Made by a program: the position numbers and the translations under genes. This document shows positions 30,018 through 35,452 of a stretch of DNA of 35,452 bases, one piece after another (position 1 is the first letter of the stretch; each line of letters starts with the position of its first letter). Under the pieces are notes generated by a model. It was not told where the DNA came from, did no database searches, and was given only the letters and a program-made list of their open reading frames with translations. The stretch spans positions 1 to 35,452 of the IMG/VR virus record IMGVR_UViG_3300010354_000264; one strand, 5' to 3'. This DNA comes from a virus.

Positions 30018-30287
30018 ATGAATATTACACTAGAAGAAGTTAAACAAAATTTAGACCGTGGCAAAAGTCAGGTGGTCGGATGGGCACTTGTTAACTTAGC
30101 TGACAAAATGAAAATTTGGATTAACGTCGTCAATGGTGAGCATGGATATTATTTACGCTTTCCCAGCCAAAAAATCGACGGTAAGTTTGTCCCTACTGTC
30201 CAGTGGATAAATAAAAATATGCTTAAACAAATATCCAATGCTGTGCTAAATGATGTAAAAAAAGAATTACCTAGATTTTTAGAATGA
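30018..30287 (+). CDS. SpoVG-like small protein (tentative)
   Basis: This 89-aa protein (MNITLEEVKQNLDRGKSQVV) has the pattern WALVNLADKMKIWINVVNGE then HGYYLRFPSQKIDGKF, and ends with a helix, LKQISNAVLNDVKKEL. The order beta hairpin, G-x-x-L-x-F/M-PS-x-K, then C-terminal helix fits the SpoVG-type fold, whose members bind nucleic acid. Residue-level support is modest. ATG 30018 follows AGGAAGAAGAAAAA. Its stop overlaps the resolvase start (ATGA). Confidence 0.6.
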   Translation: MNITLEEVKQNLDRGKSQVVGWALVNLADKMKIWINVVNGEHGYYLRFPSQKIDGKFVPTVQWINKNMLKQISNAVLNDVKKELPRFLE

Positions 30288-30679
30288 AGATTTTTTTTGA
30301 TGGGCCACCTATAGCATTATCACGACCTAGATTTTCGCGATACGGTGTGTACGACAGGCAAAAAGATGAAAAAAGACGATGTGTATGGCAACTCAAATTA
30401 CAAGAAGTAACGTGTATTTTAACTGGTCCGATATCTGTACATATGCATTTTTACATGCCTATACCCGAGAGCTATTCCTATAAAAAAAAAAAGGAATTAG
30501 AAAAAAAATATCACATAGGTAAAAAAGATTTAGATAACATGATCAAATTCTACAATGACGTGTTGAATGGTCATGCATATGCTGACGATAAACAAATTGT
30601 AGAAATCTATGCTATAAAATTGTATGATACTAAACCACGTACGGAGATCCAAATATGGCCGTTACCGAAATCACAGTAG
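30284..30679 (+). CDS. rusA: RusA-type Holliday junction resolvase
   Basis: This 131-aa protein has the RusA order: FFDGPPIALSRPRFSRYGVY near the start, a strand SVHMHFYMPIPESYSYKKKK in the middle, and the catalytic acids in HIGKKDLDNMIKFYNDVLNG then HAYADDKQIVEIYAIKLY. It cuts branched recombination intermediates before packaging. Length is typical (about 120-140 aa). It overlaps the upstream stop by four bases and the downstream small gene by 25 bases, so all three form one operon. Confidence 0.88.
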   Translation: MKIFFDGPPIALSRPRFSRYGVYDRQKDEKRRCVWQLKLQEVTCILTGPISVHMHFYMPIPESYSYKKKKELEKKYHIGKKDLDNMIKFYNDVLNGHAYADDKQIVEIYAIKLYDTKPRTEIQIWPLPKSQ

Positions 30680-30846
30680 TGCTAAAAGATGATGAACGCA
30701 CTTGTAGGCAAAAATTTCTTTGCTATGAAACATTTGTTTTTGACGGATCTAATGAATATTTAAGATCTATTGTTGAAGAAGCAAAAAAAAATTTTAATGG
30801 CGATCCTGAAGAAATTGTGATACGTGCCGTTTGTCAGTACAAATAA
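30655..30846 (+). CDS. Small hypothetical protein at the end of the replication operon
   Basis: The 63-aa product (MAVTEITVVLKDDERTCRQK) has an acidic-basic mix with one helix (YLRSIVEEAKKNFNGDPEEI). Its ATG lies 25 bases inside rusA, and a strong terminator follows six bases after its stop. The overlap and terminator position support coding. No family is recognised. Confidence 0.6.
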   Translation: MAVTEITVVLKDDERTCRQKFLCYETFVFDGSNEYLRSIVEEAKKNFNGDPEEIVIRAVCQYK

Positions 30847-30851
30847 TTTCT

Positions 30852-30909
30852 GCTCCTCATCATTTAATAGGTCTGTCCATTGTCCTATCCTTTTTTTGAG
30901 GAGCTTTTT
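30852..30909 (+). terminator. Terminator of the rightward replication operon
   Basis: GCTCCTCA (30852-30859) pairs perfectly with TGAGGAGC (30897-30904), followed by TTTTT. An inner ATAGG/CCTAT stem shortens the loop. It overlaps the last codon and stop of the convergent 47-aa gene. Confidence 0.75.
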
Positions 30910-31051
30910 ATCTTAAAAAAACAAAGTTTTCTAATTTTTCAATCCGTCTGTCGATGTCGCTTAGCTGTATCTTAACATCTGCTTTAATATGCATAGTTGT
31001 GTAGTGAAAAAAAATATAACACAACAAGCTAAACAATATTAGCAGCCTCAT
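30908..31051 (-). CDS. Small N-terminally anchored membrane protein (47 aa)
   Basis: The frame ATG 31051 to TAA reads MRLLILFSLLCYIFFHYTTM and continues HIKADVKIQLSDIDRRIEKL. One N-terminal membrane segment is followed by an amphipathic helix. It starts three bases after the stop of the glycine-rich fibre gene, so translation is probably coupled. A short membrane-anchored coiled coil could serve in lysis or fibre assembly, but there is no direct sign of either. Confidence 0.55.
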   Translation of the reverse strand: MRLLILFSLLCYIFFHYTTMHIKADVKIQLSDIDRRIEKLENFVFLR

Positions 31052-31054
31052 GAC

Positions 31055-32392
31055 TTACGCCAGTATGTACTCGGTTATGATACAATAACCTAATCCACCA
31101 ACTCCCCCAGCAAGTCCACCGCCACCACTGCCTTGTCCTGACGATCCAGATCCACCGCCGCCGTTTGTGCCGTTGTTTGCTGAGCTGTTGCCAAACACGC
31201 TTTGACCACCAAAACCATATACGTTGCTGCCTCCAGCTCCACCATATGCATAATCTTTGTTGCTTGATGCGTGAAAAGATGCTCCTGGAGATCCTGATTG
31301 CCCTGTTTGCGCATATGTGCCTGGTGTTGTTGCTGTGCCGCCTAATCCTCCAGGCGAAGCATAAAAATTAGGACTACTAGCACCACCTGTACCCCCTGAT
31401 CCGCCTGCACATACTAACAAAGCACCAAAACTGCTAGCACTTGCATTACCGCCATTACCGCCAGTATTAGCTCCTGCTGTGCCGTTTGCTCCAATTGTAA
31501 CAACTTGTGATGCTCCTACTTGTGCTGCGGTAAATAATTTTTGCGTATAACCTCCTGCACCTCCGCCACCGCCATTACTACAATCGTTGCCTGGGTTAGC
31601 AGCGCAACCTCCACCGCCTCCACCTGCAGCTTGTAACTGCACAAATGCATATAACAACCCGCTTGCAAATGTGTGTGTATTAACACCTGATGTGTACACT
31701 GTTTCTATAATCTGTATAGATTTTGCAGTTGGTGCAGATGCTGTGTTACCTGCTAATATCTGCTGATTAGCTAATGTTATTGCTGTTAATGCTGTTGTAC
31801 CTGTTGCACCTGATATAACGGGGCCGTTTATTGCAAATGATGTCGATCCTGTACCGCCATTATCTACAGGTAATGTGTTTGTGACGCTTGTTGTTAGATC
31901 CACTAATGACCATATTGGATCAACTCCTGGGCCTTGGCATTGTAAATATTCGCCAACTGCTCCTGCTGCTACTGCTGATATGCTAGATGTCTGACCTAAT
32001 AGTACGCTATTACTTGTTGCTGGTAATATGACATTAGCTGTTAGTTCGTGTGTAGTTGGATTGCCAACGATGTTGATTGTTGTTGTATCTCCTAACACAG
32101 ATATTTCGTTAGATGTATTTGGTGATACTGCACCGCCTGTATTACCGACTAATTTTTCTACGGCTGTTTGTGAGCCAACTAATAACCAATTTGCAGCTGT
32201 GACACCGTTAAGTGTGCTATAGCCTGTAAGTATGTATTCTTTGCCGTTAGTGGTATTTAACCACTTTTTTTGCACGGGATATTGTATGTCGTAGATTGTT
32301 GGATCGCGAGTTTGAAAAACGTAAATGAACACATTGGTTGATGTGCCCCCTGTCGCAACTGTATTAACTGTGTTTGCTGTTGGATAAGTCAT
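31055..32392 (-). CDS. Glycine-rich tail fibre/adhesin A
   Basis: This 445-aa protein has three parts. Residues 1-75 are the virion-docking module shared with the 280-aa fibre (VFQTRDPTIYDIQYPVQKKW). The middle is a beta-rich shaft with DNGGTGSTSFAINGPVISG. The C-terminal 190 residues are extremely Gly-rich (LQAAGGGGGGCAANPGNDCS, then GGAGGSNVYGFGGQ), ending GLGYCIITEYILA. Gly-rich blocks of this kind form polyglycine-type helices in known phage tip adhesins, so it is a likely receptor-binding tip. It is paralogous to adhesin B at 33632-32583. Confidence 0.8.
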   Translation of the reverse strand: MTYPTANTVNTVATGGTSTNVFIYVFQTRDPTIYDIQYPVQKKWLNTTNGKEYILTGYSTLNGVTAANWLLVGSQTAVEKLVGNTGGAVSPNTSNEISVLGDTTTINIVGNPTTHELTANVILPATSNSVLLGQTSSISAVAAGAVGEYLQCQGPGVDPIWSLVDLTTSVTNTLPVDNGGTGSTSFAINGPVISGATGTTALTAITLANQQILAGNTASAPTAKSIQIIETVYTSGVNTHTFASGLLYAFVQLQAAGGGGGGCAANPGNDCSNGGGGGAGGYTQKLFTAAQVGASQVVTIGANGTAGANTGGNGGNASASSFGALLVCAGGSGGTGGASSPNFYASPGGLGGTATTPGTYAQTGQSGSPGASFHASSNKDYAYGGAGGSNVYGFGGQSVFGNSSANNGTNGGGGSGSSGQGSGGGGLAGGVGGLGYCIITEYILA

Positions 32393-32428
32393 GATGTATC
32401 CTTTTTAATTTTTTAACTCGCGGATCGA

Positions 32429-32566
32429 TTATTTATGTTTTGCACTATGCGCGGCTTTATGGCGTGTAGGTTTATGATGTGCTGGTTTTGCATGTTCTTG
32501 TTTTTCTGTCATCTTTGCTAACACTTTTTGTGCTTTTTTAAGATGTTGCATTGCTTTCTTATGCAT
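32429..32566 (-). CDS. Small His/Lys-rich protein (45 aa)
   Basis: The frame ATG 32566 to TAA reads MHKKAMQHLKKAQKVLAKMT and continues EKQEHAKPAHHKPTRHKAAH. AAGGAGACAAT precedes the start. It is strongly basic, with a helical first half and a His-rich, Ala/Pro tail. It lies between the two adhesin genes. A DNA-binding or fibre-associated role is possible. The clean ribosome site favours a real gene. Confidence 0.6.
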   Translation of the reverse strand: MHKKAMQHLKKAQKVLAKMTEKQEHAKPAHHKPTRHKAAHSAKHK

Positions 32567-32582
32567 ATTGTCTCCTTGCTGT

Positions 32583-33632
32583 TTAAGATAAAATAAATTC
32601 CGTAATTGTTACCGTTCCTTGCGATCCTGCTCCGCCTGCTAATCCGCCCCCACCGCTAGCAGTGCCTGAAGCACCCCCTCCGCCAGCTCCGTATGCTCCT
32701 CCGCTATTACCTCCAGAATTTCCAAAAACCATTTGGCCACCACCTGAAGTGCGTGAATTACCTCCTGCACCGCCTGTAACTATATAGTTAGTGCTTGAAG
32801 TATATGTACTAAACCCAGGAGCACCGCCTTGACCAAAGGAAAACATTTGACCACCTGTAGGTATAGTAGAACCAACACCTCCTGCTCGTGATACTGCGTT
32901 AGCTGTAGCTGCACCGCCAGTACCCCCAAGGCCTCCATTTACAACTAGTAGTGTTCCTAAACTGGTTGCACCGCCATTACCGCCGTTACCGCCTGTGTTA
33001 GCTCCTGCTGTACCGCCCGCACCCACTGTCACTGTTTGTGATGCGCCAAGAGTTGCTGCAGTTAAATAAGAAGCGGTATATGACCCACCTCCACCACCTC
33101 CGCCACAAGATAACGTAGCGCCTGCGTTAGATGCGCAACCTCCACCGCCTCCGCCTGAACCTTGCACTTCGCAAAATGCAAAAATCATACCTGTTTGAAA
33201 TGTATGAGTGTATGTACCTGAAGCGTTGTAAAAAGATAACACTGTTTTAAGCGTTTTTTTAGTTGGTGCTGCTGAAGTGTTGCCAACCAAAAATTCTTGG
33301 TTTGCCAAAGTAACCGCTGTTAACGCTCCTGTTGTCGTTGTGCTAGATATAACAGGGCCGTTAATATTAAATGTAGTGCTTCCTGTGCCACCGTTGCCAA
33401 CTGGCAAAGTACCAGTCACACCGTTAGCCATATTGACTTGATCCCATGCAGGGTTATTGCTAGTGCCTGTATTGGCAAGATAACGCGTTGCTGTAGTGTT
33501 TTTTGTAAGAGCGCTGATAGTGTTAGCTGCTGAGCCATACAATATATCACCTTGCGCTACAGTTGCTATGCCTGTACCGCCTTTTGTGACTTCTATTGGT
33601 ATGTTACTGTTGATTGAGTTGTTTGTTGGCAT
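32583..33632 (-). CDS. Glycine-rich tail fibre/adhesin B
   Basis: This 349-aa protein begins MPTNNSINSNIPIEVTKGGT then GIATVAQGDILYGSAANTIS, a module also carried by the long fibre across the join. The shaft has NGGTGSTTFNINGPVIS. The C-terminal 190 residues are Gly-rich (EVQGSGGGGGGCASNAGATL) and align with adhesin A throughout (GANTGGNGGN; GGGGLAGG; ending TVTITEFILS). The Cys pair near the first Gly run is kept in both. It is probably a receptor-binding tip or alternative adhesin. It starts 9 bases after the long fibre's stop. Confidence 0.8.
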   Translation of the reverse strand: MPTNNSINSNIPIEVTKGGTGIATVAQGDILYGSAANTISALTKNTTATRYLANTGTSNNPAWDQVNMANGVTGTLPVGNGGTGSTTFNINGPVISSTTTTGALTAVTLANQEFLVGNTSAAPTKKTLKTVLSFYNASGTYTHTFQTGMIFAFCEVQGSGGGGGGCASNAGATLSCGGGGGGGSYTASYLTAATLGASQTVTVGAGGTAGANTGGNGGNGGATSLGTLLVVNGGLGGTGGAATANAVSRAGGVGSTIPTGGQMFSFGQGGAPGFSTYTSSTNYIVTGGAGGNSRTSGGGQMVFGNSGGNSGGAYGAGGGGASGTASGGGGLAGGAGSQGTVTITEFILS

Positions 33633-33641
33633 ATGTACCTA

Positions 33642-35452
33642 TTATACGTATGTTATGTTACCGATGCTGCCTAATGCTACCCATGTCGTATCTGCTACAA
33701 CGCACAACAATCCGATACCATCATATTGATTGGTTGATTGCAAATTACCTGTGATACCTGTTGTAGTCGTAGTAGCACCAAACTTAATACTTTGACCTGC
33801 GTTTTGAGCTATTTTCCAACCGCCTGCTCCAACTCCTTGTACGCGGATAATTGTGCCGTATGCTGCTGTAGTTGGTAATGTCAATGTTACTAGACCTGCG
33901 TTATTAGCTGTGTAACCGTTATTAGCCGCCATAGTCTGGCTAGTGCCTGTAACATTAGTCCAGCTGTATTCTAACGCACTTGGAGTTGCCCATGTACCAT
34001 CTCCGCGCCAAAATGTTGTTGCAGATGCGTTAGTGCCGCTATTGAGGTTAGTTACTGGTAGATTGCCTGTCACGCCGTTAGATAGGTCAACTTGTGCCCA
34101 TGCAGGGTTGTTGCTAGTGCCTGTATTAGATAGATATCTTGTTGCACTGGTATTTTTAGCAAGAGTTGTTAACGTATTAGATGCAGATGCATACAATATA
34201 TCCCCTTGCGCAACGCTTGTTAAGCCTGTACCGCCGTTAGTAACAGCAAGCGTGCCTGTTAATGATATTGTTGCCCCAGAACCTAATGTTGTTAATCCCG
34301 TTGTACCGCCGTTAATTGTTAGTGTGTTAGCTGATGGGACTGCAGACCCTGAGTTACAAGTGTATGATGTGGCAACTGATGTAGCAGCAGCTATGCTAAT
34401 AGAGTTGTTACCATTGGTTATGCTGATGCCAGTGCCTTGAGTTAACGTAGCTGCTGCAGGAGTTGTCGTGCCTCCAATTACAATTTGACCAGATGTAAGT
34501 GTTAACGAGGTTAATGCGCCAGTTGTAGTTGTGCTAGAAATTACAACGCCGTTAACGTTAAAACTTGTAGATGCTGTACCGCCATTTGCAACCCCTAATG
34601 TACCTGCTAATGATACAGTTGCACCTGCACCTGTTGTTGTTAGTCCAGTTGTGCCACCGTTAATAGTCAATGCATTTGCTGAAGGCGTTGCTGACCCTGT
34701 GTTGCAGTTATATGTCGTAGCAACAGATGCACCAGCAGATATAGTAACAGAATTGTTGCCATTACTTATGCTAATACCTGCACCAGGTGTTAACGTAGCA
34801 GCTGCAGGGGTTGTTGTACCTCCTATAACAATCTGTCCAGATGTAAGTGTTAACGAGGTTAATGCGCCAGTTGTAGTTGTCCCCGAAATTACAACGCCAT
34901 TAATGTTAAAACTTGTAGATGCTGTGCCGCCATTTGCAACCCCTAATGTACCTGCTAACGATATAGTTGCACCTGCACCTGTTGTTGTTAGCCCAGTTGT
35001 GCCACCGTTAATAGTTAACGTATTGGCTGAAGGTACTGCAGATCCTGAGTTACAAGTGTATGATGTGGCAACTGATGTAGCAGCAGATATTGTAATAGAG
35101 TTATTACCGTTGGTTATGCTGATGCCAGTGCCTTGAGTTAACGTAGCTGCTGCAGGAGTTGTTGTACCTCCTATAACAATTTGTCCAGACGTTAATGTTA
35201 ACGAGGTTAATGCGCCAGTTGTAGTTGTCCCCGAAATTACAACGCCGTTAATATTAAATGTAGTGCTTCCTGTGCCACCGTTACCAACTGGCAAAGTACC
35301 GGTTACACCGTTAGCCATATTGACTTGATCCCATGCAGGGTTGTTGCTAGTGCCTGTATTGGCAAGATAACGCGTTGCTGTAGTGTTTTTTGTTAAAGCA
35401 CTAATAGTATTAGCTGCTGAGCCATACAATATATCACCTTGCGCAATGCTAG
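33642..35452 (-). CDS. Long repeat-built tail fibre, C-terminal part
   Basis: The frame is open to the right edge and continues into 124-1276 when the 123-base ends are overlapped (987 aa in all). It carries three further modules of about 110 residues (SLTLTSGQIVIGGTTTPAAA, ISNGNNS, TINGGTTGLTT, LGVANGGTASTSFN). The C-terminal domain has TFWRGDGTWATP, then NAGLVTLTLPTTAAYGTIIR and VQGVGAGGWKIAQNAGQSIK, a pattern seen at the ends of many phage fibres. The stop is at 33644-33642. It makes up the fibre shaft and tip of the virion. Confidence 0.85.
   Translation of the reverse strand, partial: SIAQGDILYGSAANTISALTKNTTATRYLANTGTSNNPAWDQVNMANGVTGTLPVGNGGTGSTTFNINGVVISGTTTTGALTSLTLTSGQIVIGGTTTPAAATLTQGTGISITNGNNSITISAATSVATSYTCNSGSAVPSANTLTINGGTTGLTTTGAGATISLAGTLGVANGGTASTSFNINGVVISGTTTTGALTSLTLTSGQIVIGGTTTPAAATLTPGAGISISNGNNSVTISAGASVATTYNCNTGSATPSANALTINGGTTGLTTTGAGATVSLAGTLGVANGGTASTSFNVNGVVISSTTTTGALTSLTLTSGQIVIGGTTTPAAATLTQGTGISITNGNNSISIAAATSVATSYTCNSGSAVPSANTLTINGGTTGLTTLGSGATISLTGTLAVTNGGTGLTSVAQGDILYASASNTLTTLAKNTSATRYLSNTGTSNNPAWAQVDLSNGVTGNLPVTNLNSGTNASATTFWRGDGTWATPSALEYSWTNVTGTSQTMAANNGYTANNAGLVTLTLPTTAAYGTIIRVQGVGAGGWKIAQNAGQSIKFGATTTTTGITGNLQSTNQYDGIGLLCVVADTTWVALGSIGNITYV
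35330..35452. repeat. Terminal direct repeat, right copy
   Basis: These 123 bases are identical to 1-123. See the left copy for what this implies about circularity. Confidence 0.9.

Noticed and set aside
34531-35136. 201-aa plus-strand ORF (and 165-aa ORF at 33943-34440)
   Set aside because: They lie antisense to the fibre repeats, and their Val/Pro/Ala-rich repeats mirror the Thr/Gly codons of the minus strand. They are shadows.

Overview
The window reads as an essentially complete, low-GC bacteriophage genome with the gene content of a short-tailed (podovirus-like) phage. The first 123 bases and the last 123 bases are identical. Joining them keeps a long tail-fibre reading frame open and in frame across the join, so the sequence behaves as a circular map of about 35,329 bp opened inside a fibre gene. 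The host cannot be named from sequence alone. A small lipoprotein with a lipobox fits a Gram-negative host, but that is weak evidence. No integrase, DNA polymerase, tRNA, CRISPR array or recognisable endolysin was seen.

Layout. Most structural genes lie on the minus strand and read from right to left: terS (23138-22617), terL (21589-20306), portal (20227-18134), scaffold-like protein, major capsid protein of the N4-gp56 type, a decoration/collar-type protein, a tail-tube/adaptor protein, an 882-aa tail nozzle-type protein, four overlapping helical genes that look like internal virion/ejection proteins (the last with a KTSC domain), collar/fibre proteins, a roughly 987-aa repeat-built fibre that crosses the window ends, and two paralogous glycine-rich fibre-tip proteins (33632-31055). 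Short plus-strand genes are set between the minus-strand blocks, including three between terS and terL.

The recombination block (23686-25417, minus) holds an ERF single-strand annealing protein, a YqaJ-type exonuclease and an acidic protein. It is divergent from a small HTH regulator. The gap between them has two facing sigma70-type promoters and a perfect palindrome over one -10 box. The plus-strand replication block (27506-30846) holds four successive winged-helix proteins, the last with a replisome-organiser-like C-terminus, then a SpoVG-like protein, a RusA-type resolvase and a small protein. An intact IS200/IS605-type element (tnpA plus tnpB) separates the HTH gene from this block.

Most notable points: (1) the major capsid gene is split by a group I intron with a LAGLIDADG endonuclease gene in it, supported by P, R and S core elements, P7, P8 and a GNRA-capped P9 hairpin; (2) the portal gene clearly extends about 45 codons upstream of its first TTG, and an AGGAGG site there faces an ATC codon instead of ATG; (3) the same short sequence recurs in 26-bp tandem repeats in the capsid gene leader; (4) the winged-helix initiator gene carries an internal 88-bp A-rich direct repeat that could mark an origin.
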